Below the pieces are notes generated by a model, which was not told the DNA's origin, made no database searches, and saw only the letters and a list, made by a program, of their open reading frames with translations. A stretch of 64,000 nucleotides of DNA from Apus apus (Eukaryota > Chordata > Aves > Apodiformes > Apodidae). Shown here piece after piece: positions 52,190-61,831 of the stretch (the stretch's first letter is position 1; every line of letters begins with the position of its first letter). Position numbers and translations under genes: made by a program. The stretch spans positions 128,397,132-128,461,131 of the forward strand of contig NC_067282.1 of assembly GCF_020740795.1 (NCBI RefSeq), given 5' to 3'.

Positions 52190-52669
52190 GTGAGCAGTGT
52201 TTTTCTTTCTTTGACAAGGAAGTAGAAGGAGGGGCTTTGACACTTGCAAGGTACTTCACAACTGGTTGATTAGAAAGTTATTCTTACGTCTAATAAAAGG
52301 AACCTGTAGAAAACTCTTCACCATTTGAACTGAATGTGTGTGTATATATTCCTATATATGTATTTTTAAATGTTTTTAGTGCAGGCAAAGCATGGACTGT
52401 ATCTGACTTAGAGAGGAGAGATTCCTAGGAAAAGAACTGCACCTTCCCAAAGACTGGAAGTGAGAGAGCAACCCACTTCTTAACATGGGATACACCTGCA
52501 GTTCCATTGCACTTGGAAATACAAAATATCAGGGAGTCATTTTTCTGTTGAGCAGCAGATTGGCAGTCAGAAAAAACCTCAGCCATGACACAAAGGAAAT
52601 GTCATTCTTAAGGATTCTTGAAGGTCTCTGTTTAGGTACCTCGTCATCCTTTAAAACTCTTTCCCACAG

Positions 52670-52747
52670 ATGTTTCTAACTGGGTGCCTAAGACTGCTGC
52701 AGATATTGAAGAGGAAAGAGCAATCAAGGAAATATGCTCTAAATCTG
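52670..52747 (+). CDS. ZC3H11A-like copy B, exon 3
   Basis: TTTCCCACAG acceptor, ATCTG/GTAAAT donor, phase 1 to 1, 78 nt. It encodes VSNWVPKTAADIEEERAIKE and a few further residues. The PKTAADIEEE part sits where ZC3H11A has its first KTLEEIK motif. Copy C has the same exon with one base deleted. Confidence 0.7.
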
Positions 52748-52839
52748 GTAAATATGAAATCAGTCCCTCTTTCCTCAACAGCCATGCTGCCCATATAGTA
52801 AACTTGGGGTTTTTTTTACTCTCTTTGGGGTATGTTTAG

Positions 52840-52953
52840 GAGAGTATTACAGAACTCAGCAGCCTTGTGACCACCAGCCAGCACAAAGTGTTTCTTCCCC
52901 TGGGGAAAAGGAGGGACTGCCCTTGGAGGCTCCCGAGCAGGACTTGCAGAAAG
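52840..52953 (+). CDS. ZC3H11A-like copy B, exon 4 (GC donor)
   Basis: GTATGTTTAG acceptor, phase 1 to 1, 114 nt. It encodes SSPGEKEGLPLEAPEQDLQK at its end. The donor is AAAG/GCAAGT, a perfect GC-AG type intron start; copies A and C also have GC at this position. The counterpart in copy C keeps the length and an open frame. Confidence 0.7.
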
Positions 52954-53070
52954 GCAAGTACTTTCCATCATCTTGGACATTGGTTCCTGTCATTACAGTG
53001 ACAGAGAGAAACAATTGCATAGTCTGCCCCAACAGTTCAGATGTAACTGTGTCTTACTTAATAACCCCAG

Positions 53071-53178
53071 ATCCAACCCCCATTGAGCTGGGAAGGAGCC
53101 ATCATTTTCAAGGAGCCAAGGGAAAAAAATGTGCTTCCATGGAGCCAAGACATTCACCAAATTCAGGAACAGGCAAAG
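53071..53178 (+). CDS. ZC3H11A-like copy B, exon 5
   Basis: Acceptor ATAACCCCAG (short pyrimidine tract), donor GCAAAG/GTATTT, phase 1 to 1, 108 nt. It encodes DPTPIELGRSHHFQGAKGKK and a Ser/Pro-rich end. Copies A and C have an exon of exactly the same length with the strong acceptor ATTTCCTCAG; copy C is open (TELGENHHCKEVKEKKW), copy A has a stop. Confidence 0.7.
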
Positions 53179-53424
53179 GTATTTTGAGGCATCAGTTTGC
53201 TCCCTGTTTCATCCTGACTAAGCTGTCAGATGATTTAGATTTAAATGTTAGATGATTTAGTTAGTTTCTGTTCTTGGTGTCAGATGTGGACACTCCATGT
53301 TTGGATGGCACTCTCAGCAAGGAATGTTTTGGAATCTTGTCTCCCAGCCTGCAGTCTCCTGCAACACACCCAGTTCTGGGCAATAGCACAGCATTCTTGT
53401 TGAAGTTGGCTTGTTCACTTTCAG

Positions 53425-53447
53425 GAATTCACGTTTCAGACCCCAAG
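53425..53447 (+). CDS. ZC3H11A-like copy B, exon 6 (23-nt micro-exon)
   Basis: TTCACTTTCAG acceptor and CCCCAAG/GTAAAA donor bound 23 nt, phase 1 to 0, coding GIHVSDPK across the junction. Joined to exon 7 this aligns with the ZC3H11A stretch beginning IHVKTLEEILLERA. In copy B the frame also reads through the donor to 53795; copies A and C have a TGA soon after, so read-through is not conserved. Confidence 0.6.
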
Positions 53448-54153
53448 GTAAAACCAATTGACCAACAATGGGGTGCAAGGACCAAGAATGGAGCTGCTTC
53501 TTCAGAACCACGAAGACCTGCCTATGTCATCTACCGCAGCGTCACCGTCACCCAGGACCCAAAGTGCAACGGATCTACTGGTGGGTTCCAGCTTGAAATG
53601 GAGGGCTCGTCACATGCCCCAAAGATGCCTGTCTGGGTTGTGCTGCTTTCAGCTTGGTCCCTGGAGCTAAATAGCAAGCTACTTCTGCCTAAATATGGGC
53701 CAGAGCAAATTGGACCCAGCATCATTTTCATAAGTAGGTGGCAGCAATTCACCAAGAAGTTTAGTGGCAGATCGTTTCCATCATCACGAAGGTGATTTCA
53801 TCTTGCCAGTTTCAGTCACCTCTCTTGAGCTGGGCTAAACCTCCATCTCCAGGTGCCTCCCTGTCTCCGTTTCCAATACAAGGAACGTGCTTTCGACAGA
53901 GCAGCCCCTGCTTTCTGATGAATGAAGTTCTGTGAACTGGATCCCAACATCACTGCTTCGTCTTTGGGACCAGTAGTTGTGGGGCTTTTTCTTTGCATGT
54001 TTGCTTGGATGGAAGGTGGGCAGATTTGCATAGAGACCACGGAGAGAAGATGCTGGATGTGAAGAATACATCTTCTCCAGTTTCCAGGTGGAAAAGTAGA
54101 GGGAATTTTGCCCTAAGAATAACCACTGCCATTCTTGCCCCCTTTCTTTTCAG

Positions 54154-54243
54154 CAGTACCTGAGCCACCTGCTGGGAAAAGCTCCAAACAGAAGAACCAG
54201 CCTGACACAAAGAGAAGATCTGGGACCCCAAGGGAAAACTATG
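54154..54243 (+). CDS. ZC3H11A-like copy B, exon 7
   Basis: TTTCTTTTCAG acceptor with a second CAG directly behind it (a NAGNAG choice of one Gln), donor CTATG/GTAATG, phase 0 to 0, 90 nt. It encodes QYLSHLLGKAPNRRTSLTQR and then EDLGPQGKTM. A second frame is open through this exon too, but only phase 0 agrees with exon 6 and with ZC3H11A similarity. Copy A has the same exon with a frame-changing A-run. Confidence 0.65.
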
Positions 54244-54735
54244 GTAATGCTCACAGGTTGTGTACAAACTGGACATGTCAAGATGATTGTGCAATTCATC
54301 ATCTGAATTCATGGAATGGGGCTGGAATTCACAGAAACCGGAGTCTTAAACGTAACGATTTTAAACCAAGTGACAGAGGGAAAACTCAGGAGATTGGGTT
54401 GTAGATTAATGGAATCCAAAAGCAACTGATGCCTTTGGGAAGAGCTTCAACACAGAAACATTTGTTCTAGTCAGGGCTGTCTGGGGCAGAACCACCTCCT
54501 TTGCGCGATCCTGTGGCACGGATGGAAGTGCTGCAGGATGGCAAATGATCCTGAAAGGACTAGCGAGAAAGTCTGTATTTCATACTAGCTCCTATTTCAG
54601 AGGCACTGAAAGATTCAGCTGATGCATTCGATGGTGCTTCAGCTTATGTCATCTTTAGGTCACAGCTCAGGCTAGGAGAGACTTTGCTGAACTTGTAGCT
54701 ACCATTAAGAATCAATGTCTATGTTTTTGCTGTAG

Positions 54736-54827
54736 ACAAATTTACTGCAGGAACTTGCAGTGCACCAGCTTGGAGGACAAGAAACCCACGTGCAAGAACG
54801 TTCTATAGGTCTAGACCAGCTATTCAG
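54736..54827 (+). CDS. ZC3H11A-like copy B, exon 8
   Basis: TTTTTGCTGTAG acceptor, TATTCAG/GTAACT donor, phase 0 to 2, 92 nt. It encodes TNLLQELAVHQLGGQETHVQ and further residues up to GLDQLF. It fits the ZC3H11A segment with a Phe/Leu-Glu-Leu helix after the Ser-rich spacer. No counterpart was seen in copy A. Confidence 0.6.
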
Positions 54828-55094
54828 GTAACTGTTGGAGAGTCATTTCTACACTTCACTCCTGTTAGGGAAAGCAACGTGTCACTTCCAACTTCCCCAG
54901 CCAAACCCCAGAAGGTCCTAAGCCCTGCTGAGCAGCCTGAAAAAGCAGTTAATAGCTGCGTGTGTTTGCAGACATGTACCTCCATCTTGTGTCTCGTGTT
55001 GAAGGTTGAGCTCCTAAAATGTTTCTGAAAGAGCATATTGTTTTACTCTGATAAACTATGTACCAAATGACCTGTCGTTCTGTTTTGACAACAG

Positions 55095-55140
55095 AGCCAA
55101 GAAGACACCTAATGGAACAGAAAAGGAGAACAGTGTGTAG
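55095..55140 (+). CDS. ZC3H11A-like copy B, exon 9 to premature stop
   Basis: The acceptor TTTTGACAACAG joins in phase 2. The exon gives RAKKTPNGTEKENSV and ends at TAG 55138-55140. The nine exons total 834 nt, a multiple of three, with every junction in phase. The same frame is open again after the TAG to about 55348 and includes KKQMQEVHSSALKL, resembling the MQEVHIKTLEEIKL block of ZC3H11A, so the TAG cuts into a once longer frame. The truncated protein of at least 277 residues may still be made; otherwise the copy is a young pseudogene. Confidence 0.6.
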
Positions 55141-55350
55141 GGAGGAGAAGGAGATGAAGCCAGTACTTCCATTCTCAAGAAAACCTGCGTTTCAGCAAGG
55201 AAACGATCAGCTGGCAAAGCAGAAGGTGCTAAAATCGCATACCCGAAGAAGCAGATGCAGGAAGTGCACAGCAGTGCTTTGAAACTGATTAAATGTTTGA
55301 GAAGTTTTCTCTGTATGGCCACATCAACAGTTCTTCCATGCATTCCCTAA
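55141..55350 (+). pseudogene. Post-stop remnant of the ZC3H11A-like exon 9
   Basis: Downstream of the TAG the ancestral frame continues (GDEASTSILKKT, ARKRSAGKAEGAK, MQEVHSSALKLIK) to about 55348. A +1-type alternative frame is also open to 55282. The similarity of the MQEVH block to ZC3H11A identifies this as former coding sequence. Confidence 0.6.
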
Positions 55351-55420
55351 GTTTGGCACGTGATGCAAACCAGACAGTTGAAGGCTCTCAAGATCCCAGC
55401 TGCAGCTGCTGCCAGGGCAG

Positions 55421-56350
55421 ATGTTCCAGCCAGGGATCTCCATGGCTGCCCGTGCCCCACCACTCATCACCCCAGGCCTGGCCGCCTCCTCTCCGCTCTC
55501 TCTGCCCCACATCCCGGGGCTTTGTGTTCCCACAGTGCCTTGCCCTCTGGCTTTGGCCCCAGGGGCTGACACGGCTGCCAACAAGAGTGCCACCTGGCAT
55601 CCCAAAGGGGAGGAATTAGACTGCTGTCCTGGCTCTGGATCTTCAGGTTCCTGTTGCTCTTTGGAAGGGGCAGAAACCAGGGATCCCATTAAGGGCCCTT
55701 CAGCTGCAAGTTCCCAACAACAAATGCCTTGGTGCCCTCCTCTGAGCTCTCCTGTTTCTCCAGAGGTCCTTCTTGTAAGTCTGGCAATGACATCTCCGTT
55801 TGGGTGGGCTCCTTTCCCTCTTGGTCCCCCTGGCTGCAGCTCGGGAGCCAGGTGTCGGTTCAGCGAGAGACAGGCTTGGGATCAGGGAATCCTGCTGCAC
55901 TTGGGAGGCATTTGGAGATATTTCGGTTTTCCTTCCCAGCCCAAGGAGATGCCACTCAAGCTTTCCAAAGTCAAGGACGGAAAGCACAGAGAGATATTCA
56001 CTCCCTTTGTGCCTTCAGGAGGCCCATCTAACCAGCTTCCCAAGTTCACGCAGGAGAACCTGTGGATGCAGCACATGGTGATGTTGTCTCTTGCCAGCCC
56101 AACTTGCCTTCCACCTAGGTACCTAACTTTCTGGAAAGGCTCACACTTTTCATCACAAGCAGGATGCCTTCACAGGTGTTGCATTCACAGTCCCTCTGCA
56201 AGAAAAGTCTTCCCCTTGCCCACGGTGAATGGTGGCACAGCCTTGAGAGGATACATTAGCCTGCTGAAAGGCACTAGGGAGGCTGTGGGGAAAGTGGGTT
56301 TTTCAAACCTCTGGTCACTGGATCTTCCTCACAGAATTACCCTGCCCTAG
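55421..56350 (+). other. Unrecognised 309-codon ORF
   Basis: Starts at a true ATG with weak context and ends at 56350. It is Pro/Ser/Gly-rich at first (PLSLPHIPGLCVP, CCPGSGSSGSCC) with no recognisable domain and no paralogue in the other copies visible here. It sits in moderately GC-rich DNA just after the ZC3H11A-like copy B and could be untranslated 3' sequence of that gene or chance. The rest of 55350-57400 shows nothing else. Confidence 0.2.
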
Positions 56351-57402
56351 TTTGAAGTCTTTGCTGCAGTGTAAACCAGGGTCAGTAGACCTACCAGCTG
56401 ATTGTGGGTAGCACTATTTACCATTAGCATTTTATTTTCACATGTTTGTGTTTTCCTCTCCAGTTTGTGTTCAGTTTCCTTTTCCTCTGACCTTCCTGGT
56501 CATAGTTTTCCAAAGGATTATTCTTCATCTACTTCAGGCCTACATATGGTGGAGATACATTTCTTCTCATGAAGACTCTGTTCATGTCTCAATTGGAATT
56601 ATAATATTCAGAGGCATTTTTGGTCTCCACATGGCATGGGATGAGATGCCAAGAGACCAAGGATTGTGTTCTAACACTCTTCCTCTCTGGTCTCAGGGCA
56701 GCTGCCACAAGGCAGCTCAAGCCACCACCATTTCAGATGGAAGCCCACACCTTGAAGAGAAACGTGTGCTTCCGAGGCATTGAAGGGTCAAGAAAGAATA
56801 GGAGAGGAGTTCCTAACTCTTCTGGGAACTAATGGTAAGTCCAGTCGCAATGACAACACTCCTTCAGGGGAGTTGTGGTGAATTAAGGAGAACAAAGCCA
56901 AAAGGAGGCTTCAGTGCCTTTCCCTCACAGGGCCACCAAAGCCACCGTGATCTCAGATCTTCCCTCTGTCCATCCCCTTTTCTGAGCTGCTCTTCTTTCA
57001 TGCAGTCTGAGCCATTCCTTGGATTTTGCCAAGAATGCACTACTTGGTAAGGAGTTTTTGCTCCGATTACTCAGAGTCAGGAGGGGAAAATGAGTGGTTG
57101 TTGAAATTACCTGGTAGTTCTTTGGCCTCTCCCTTGCTTGCTTGTTTTGCTTGTCTTTGTTGGCTCCTTTGTGGCCACGTTGCACAACAAGTGACAGGCT
57201 CCAGCTAGAGGACAGCTTGTGATAATGTGATGCATTCAAGAGCCTTTTTTCTGTGTGCTTGTTGGTGACGTGAGGCAACTTTGATTGACATGCCTGACGG
57301 AAATAAAGGACCTGGGGACACATTAATGATGAGAGGCCACGCTCTTGTTTCAGGTGCCCTACATCACACTGCACTCCTCTGTCAGTGGAATGACTTTAAC
57401 TC

Positions 57403-59589
57403 TTGGATAGGACCAGAACCCTGGACTTCCACAGGGCGAACTTTGGCCTCCTCAATCAACTGTTAAGGGAAATCCCATGGGACAGGGTGCTGGAAGATAA
57501 AGGGGCTCATGATAGCTGGTCAACATTCAAGGACCACTTCTTGCAAGCACAGGATCAGAGCATCCCAAGGGTTAGGAAATCTAGTAAGGGAGCTAGGAGA
57601 CCAGCATGGTTAAAAAAGGAACTATTGGGCAAACTTAAGTGGAAAAGGAAAATCTACAGATCGTGGAAGGAGGGGCTGGTCACTTGGGAGGAATATAGGA
57701 ATGTTGTCAGAGAATGTAGGGAGGCAATTAGGAAAGCTAAGGCCTCCTTGGAACTTACCTTGCAAGTCAGGTTAAGGATAATAGAAAGAGCTTTTTCAAA
57801 TACATAGCTAACAAAACTAACACTAGAGGCAATATTGGCCCACTGAGGAATGAGGTGGGAGCCCTGGTGACAGAGGATATAAAGAAGGCAGAGGTGCTGA
57901 ACACCTTCTTTGCCTCTGTCTTTTCTCCTGCAGGATTTCCCCATGAGCCCCAGATTCATATAGCCCCAGAAGTAGTCAAGATAGGTGAGGACATAGTAGA
58001 TGAGGATTGGGTTAGGGATCAGTTGAGTAATCTGGACGTCCATAAATCGATGGGTCCAGATGGAATGCATCCAAGGGTGCTGAGGGAGCTGGCGGAGGTC
58101 ATTGCTAGGCCACTCTCCATCATCTTCAGTAAGTCATGGGTAACAGGAGAGGTGCCTGAGGACTGGAGGATAGCAAATGTCACTCCAGTCTACAAGAAGG
58201 GCAAGAAGGAGGACCCGGGTAACTATAGACCGGTCAGCCTCACCTCCATCCCTGGAAAGGTGATGGAACAACTTATTCTTGTCTCTATCTCTAGGCATAT
58301 CAAGGACATGGGGCTCATCAAGAGCAGTCAGCATGGTTTTATCAAGGGTAAATCATGTTTGACTAACCTCATAGCCTTCTATGAGGAAATTACTAGGTGG
58401 ATAGATGATGGTAGAGCGGTAGATGTGGTTTATCTTGATTTCAGTAAGGCATTTGACACCGTCTCCCACAGCATCCTTGTAGATAAGTTGATCAGGTATG
58501 GGTTTGGTGATCAGGTAGTGAGGTGGATTAGGAACTGGTTGATGGGAAGGAGTCAGAGAGTTGTAGTCAATGGGGCAGAATCTGGTTGGAGGTGTGTGAC
58601 TAGTGGAGTCCCTCAGGGGTCGGTACTGGGACCGGTGTTGTTCAACATCTTCATCAACGACCTGGATGAGGGTACAGAATGTACCCTCAGCAAGTTTGCT
58701 GATGACACCAAGCTGGGAGGAGTGGCTGACACACTGGAGGGCTGTGCTGCCATTCAGAGGGACTTGGACAGGCTGGAGAGTTGGGCGGGGAGAAATCTGA
58801 TGAAGTTCAACAAGGGCAAGTGTAGAGTTTTGCATTTGGGGAAGAACAACACGATGTCCCAGTATAGGTTGGGGGCTGACCTGCTGGAGAGTAGTGTAGG
58901 AGAAAGAGACCTGGGGGTCCTGGTAGACAGGAGGATGACCATGAGCCAGCAATGTGCCCTTGTGGCCAAGAAGGCCAATGGCATCCTGGGGTGCATTAGA
59001 AAGGGTGTGGTTAGTCGGTCAAGAGAGGTTCTCCTCCCCCTCTATTCTGCATTGGTGAGGCTGCATCTGGAGTATTGTGTCCAGTTCTGGGCCCCTCAGT
59101 TCAAGAAGGACAGGCAACTGCTGGAAAGAGTCCAGCGCAGAGCTACTAAGATGATTAAGGGAGTGGAACATCTCCCTTATGAGGAAAGGTTGAGAGAGCT
59201 GGGTCTCTTTAGCTTGGAGAAGAGGAGGCTGAGGGGTGACCTCATCAATGTTTACAAATATGTAAGGGGTGAGTGTCAGGGAGATGGAGTTAGGCTCTTC
59301 TCAGTGATGACCAGTGATAGGACAAGGGGTAATGGGTGTAAATTGGACCATAGGAGGTTCAAGGTGAATATCAGAAATTTTTTTTTTACTGTAAGAGTGA
59401 CAGAGCACTGGAACAGGCTGCCCAGGGAGGTTGTGGAGTCTCCTTCACTGGAGACATTCAAAACCCACCTGGATGCGTTCCTATGTGATGTACTCTAGGT
59501 GACCCTGCTCTGGCAGAGGGGGTTGGACTAGATAATCTTTCGAAGTCCCTTCCAACCCCTAGGATTCTATGATTCTATGATTCTATGAT
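57403..59589 (+). mobile_element. CR1 LINE, 2.2 kb, with most of the reverse transcriptase frame
   Basis: A 5'-truncated CR1: the endonuclease domain is missing, the linker (FGLLNQLLREIPWDRVLEDK) is present, then the reverse transcriptase, the 3' UTR and a tail of three to four ATTCTATG units (59563-59589). The left border is approximate. It separates ZC3H11A-like copy B from the B' fragment and probably inserted after the duplication. Confidence 0.92.
57771..59498 (+). CDS. CR1 ORF2 fragment: reverse transcriptase
   Basis: The frame is uninterrupted from 57771 to the stop at 59496-59498. The frame before about 57768 is shifted by one base, so a single indel separates linker and polymerase. 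Reverse transcriptase blocks appear in order: [48 protein letters not shown] (catalytic Asp), [18 protein letters not shown], and [11 protein letters not shown] with the FADD catalytic pair. It ends in the normal CR1 C-terminus ([16 protein letters not shown]). Lacking the endonuclease, it cannot transpose by itself. Confidence 0.9.
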   Translation, partial: VKDNRKSFFKYIANKTNTRGNIGPLRNEVGALVTEDIKKAEVLNTFFASVFSPAGFPHEPQIHIAPEVVKIGEDIVDEDWVRDQLSNLDVHKSMGPDGMHPRVLRELAEVIARPLSIIFSKSWVTGEVPEDWRIANVTPVYKKGKKEDPGNYRPVSLTSIPGKVMEQLILVSISRHIKDMGLIKSSQHGFIKGKSCLTNLIAFYEEITRWIDDGRAVDVVYLDFSKAFDTVSHSILVDKLIRYGFGDQVVRWIRNWLMGRSQRVVVNGAESGWRCVTSGVPQGSVLGPVLFNIFINDLDEGTECTLSKFADDTKLGGVADTLEGCAAIQRDLDRLESWAGRNLMKFNKGKCRVLHLGKNNTMSQYRLGADLLESSVGERDLGVLVDRRMTMSQQCALVAKKANGILGCIRKGVVSRSREVLLPLYSALVRLHLEYCVQFWAPQFKKDRQLLERVQRRATKMIKGVEHLPYEERLRELGLFSLEKRRLRGDLINVYKYVRGECQGDGVRLFSVMTSDRTRGNGCKLDHRRFKVNIRNFFFTVRVTEHWNRLPREVVESPSLETFKTHLDAFLCDVL

Positions 59590-59599
59590 AGCAACCTGC

Positions 59600-59786
59600 C
59601 CCTGCCTCCAGACCCTATGTGTTGAAAGTTGAGTTCCTAAAATGTTTCTGAAAGAGCATATTGTTTTACTCTGATAAACTATGTACCAAATGACCTGTTG
59701 ATCTGTTTTGACAACAGAGCCAGGAAGACACCTAATTGAACAGAAAAGGAGAACAGTGTGTAGGGAAGAGAAGGAGATGAAGCCAT
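59600..59786 (+). pseudogene. ZC3H11A-like fragment B' (exon 9 and preceding intron end)
   Basis: Sequence from about 59628 is near-identical to 55005-55166: the intron end TTCTGTTTTGACAACAG, exon 9 and the same TAG in the ancestral frame. It breaks off at GATGAAGCC (59786), where retroviral env sequence begins. No other exons of this copy are present, the CR1 lying directly upstream. Confidence 0.85.
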
Positions 59787-60541
59787 GGGAAGGCACGTGC
59801 TACGTGGGGATAATCCCACTTTATTTTCAGATCTTACCAAATTATATTACCCCATACTTAAAATTGACTAGAGCAAGAAGATCCGTAGTAAACTTAGCTG
59901 TGGCAAATTCTGGTTCTCAAAATTGGAAAGGAGAAGAATGGACCCCAGAAAAGCTAATTAAATATGATGATCCAGCAAAATGGAATCCCTATGAGTTTGT
60001 TAATGGAGCACGTGGCCCGATTTATAACCTAAATCGAATCATCAGGTTACAGGCAGTGGTAGAATTGGTTGCCAATGGAACTAGCCAGGCCCTGACCCTG
60101 ACAGCAGAGGACTTGACTCCATCACAAACTACCAAGTATCAGCAATGATTGGTGTTGGGCTATTTGTTAGCTTCAGAAGGAGGTGTTTGTGCAAAGCTGA
60201 ACTTAACTAATTGTTGTCTTAAAATAGATGATGATGGAAAAATAATTAAAAATATTGCTAGAAAAATCACTGAAGTAGCAAAAACTCCAGTGCAGGTTTG
60301 GGACTCCCTGAACTGGTCTACCTTCTTTTCTTTTTTTAGTAGAATTGGGAATTGGGTTTATGTTATGATTTCAGTCATAGTGTGTGTTATTTTCTTCCTG
60401 TGTATAAGCAGTTCTTGTTCTTTGCGGATACGCAACACTCAAGTAAGAAGACTTCACCAGGAATTCAAAGAACAAAATGAAAAATGGGAAGCAATGGTTC
60501 AACAGAAATTCCAGGATGTTTTTTCTCCTCACAATAAATAA
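59787..60541 (+). pseudogene. Endogenous retrovirus env remnant (end of surface subunit and transmembrane subunit)
   Basis: One frame runs from the junction to the TAA at 60539-60541, broken only by a TGA at 60146-60148. Seen in order: an Arg-rich LTRARRS site (cleavage-like), a segment with IYNLNRIIRLQAV leading into the heptad region with an N-glycosylation site, the TGA, a GGVC block with a Cys-x7-Cys-Cys motif (codons at 60189, 60213, 60216), a membrane span at about 60352-60415 and a charged cytoplasmic tail. This is the plan of gamma-type retroviral transmembrane proteins, as in avian endogenous env copies. Most of the surface subunit and all of gag-pol are missing. With the stop it should be non-functional as an envelope. 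Confidence 0.8.
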
Positions 60542-60761
60542 TATTAGTACTTAATAGAATTTTTTAATCATTATCGTGTAGCAGTGGAAGTTTAACTTGA
60601 ATGCTGTAGTTTAAATTTTTGATTGTTTGTGTATCATCTGGAAATAGCCATCACAAAACTTTACTGATATATTGAATTGTCGAGAATGTTATTATACATT
60701 ATGTCTGGGAATTGTTCCCTTGTTTGTTGTTATGGATGATTATATCTTACATTTTCAATGT

Positions 60762-60800
60762 GTTACATTACAATTACATTACATTACATTACATTACAAT
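60762..60800. repeat. ACATT pentanucleotide microsatellite
   Basis: Several ATTAC/ACATT units in succession, with variants, within AT-rich ERV-derived sequence. Confidence 0.8.
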
Positions 60801-60832
60801 GTGTTCTTACATTTACATTTGTTTTTACACCC

Positions 60833-60845
60833 GAGGAGGGGAAGG
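60833..60845 (+). other. Polypurine tract of the ERV
   Basis: GAGGAGGGGAAGG lies 290 bases after the env stop, where retroviruses have the plus-strand primer site. A TGTGAGG start of a 3' LTR at 60852 is possible, but no complete LTR can be recognised after it. Confidence 0.4.
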
Positions 60846-60948
60846 ATCTAATGTGAGGAAAGGGCTTGGACAAGAGCCTGGCTGACACATACACTGATGG
60901 GCAGTAAGGAAGCCACATTATTGCTGCCTTAAGAGCCACAGGGTGAGA

Positions 60949-61076
60949 TGTGGGGAACGGTCCATTTTCTCTCCCCCCACATTAAACTAAACAAAATGCC
61001 TTTCAAGCCAGCAAAAAAAGAGTGGCACCTTTTTGCTAAACAAGTCCACTCTTGAGAAAATGGACCGTTCCCCACA
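60949..61076. repeat. Perfect 23-bp inverted repeat (128-bp fold-back)
   Basis: The left arm, 60949-60971, begins TGTGGGGAACGG and is the exact reverse complement of 61054-61076, which ends CCGTTCCCCACA. Between the arms are two further complementary pairs: AGCAAAAA with TTTTTGCT, and AAGAGTGG with CCACTCTT. The ends TG...CA are LTR-like, but no target-site duplication is visible. It could be a small inverted-repeat element or a structured remnant of the ERV 3' end. Confidence 0.85.
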
Positions 61077-61084
61077 ACTCGTCA

Positions 61085-61831
61085 CCAGTTTAAGTGAATG
61101 TCTGTGTCTAGATATTTATAGATGTGTATTTTAAATGTTTGTAAGTGCAGTTAAACAGTTGACTGTGTCACACTTAGAGGAGAGAGGTTCCTAGGGAAGG
61201 AAACAATTACACATTCCTGGAGAGGGCAAGTGAGGGAAGGACCTGCTCCCATCCCTGCACTCTGCCAGTCCCTGACTGGTTCTCAGGCAGCCCCAAGCTG
61301 CTCTGCACTTTCCCTTGCCCTTCAGGGTGGCTGGCAGGGCAGTCTGTTCCTGCTGCCCAACTGGGTTCCAGGCTGAGGAAGCCACAGGAACTCCAACGAA
61401 ATAACATGTGGGGCTTTGCTGATCTCAGGAGCTGTGAGTGAGGCAGCCAAGGAGCACTCACTGCACCAGCTCTGCCGGCAGATGTTGCCAGAGAGTCATT
61501 TGGGGCAGAGGCTTTGTGACCAGCCCTCCCTGGGGACATGTTGACTCAGGAGATTTCCTTTTGGGTGTACAGGAAGGACTATTTGGAAAAATAAGTACTA
61601 AAAGGTGTTTCTGGATCCTTTTCAATCAACAAGCATCAGCTTCTTAAGATGCTTTACTCTCTGCAAGGCCATTCCATCATTTTTCTGTCCAGGAGCAGAG
61701 GTGGCAATCAGAAAAAAGTAAAGGAACCTATGGCCAAAATGAAATTTGCTGTTTAGGAAATTTGGCTATTTAGGAATTGTGGAAGGTCTTTGTATAGACA
61801 GCTAGTAATCTGTTAAAACTTTTTCCCACAG
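61085..61831 (+). other. Copy C intron 2, with an extra segment relative to copy B
   Basis: Similarity to copy B (52310-52669) starts near 61085 and includes TTAGAGGAGAGA and TTCCTAGG. About 430 extra bases (about 61215-61680) separate two homologous parts. The extra DNA is moderately GC-rich with no recognisable gene; it is either an insertion in C or a deletion in B. Confidence 0.6.

Noticed and set aside
53274..53795. 173-codon ORF running through copy B exon 6 into the intron
   Set aside because: Copies A and C have a TGA soon after exon 6 in this frame, while the GT donor is present in B and C. The open frame in B alone is not conserved.
54154..55282. Alternative frame through exons 7-9 (starting VPEPPAGKSSKQK)
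   Set aside because: It requires phase 1 at the exon 6/7 junction, but exon 6 ends in phase 0. The phase-0 frame joins all exons and shows ZC3H11A similarity.
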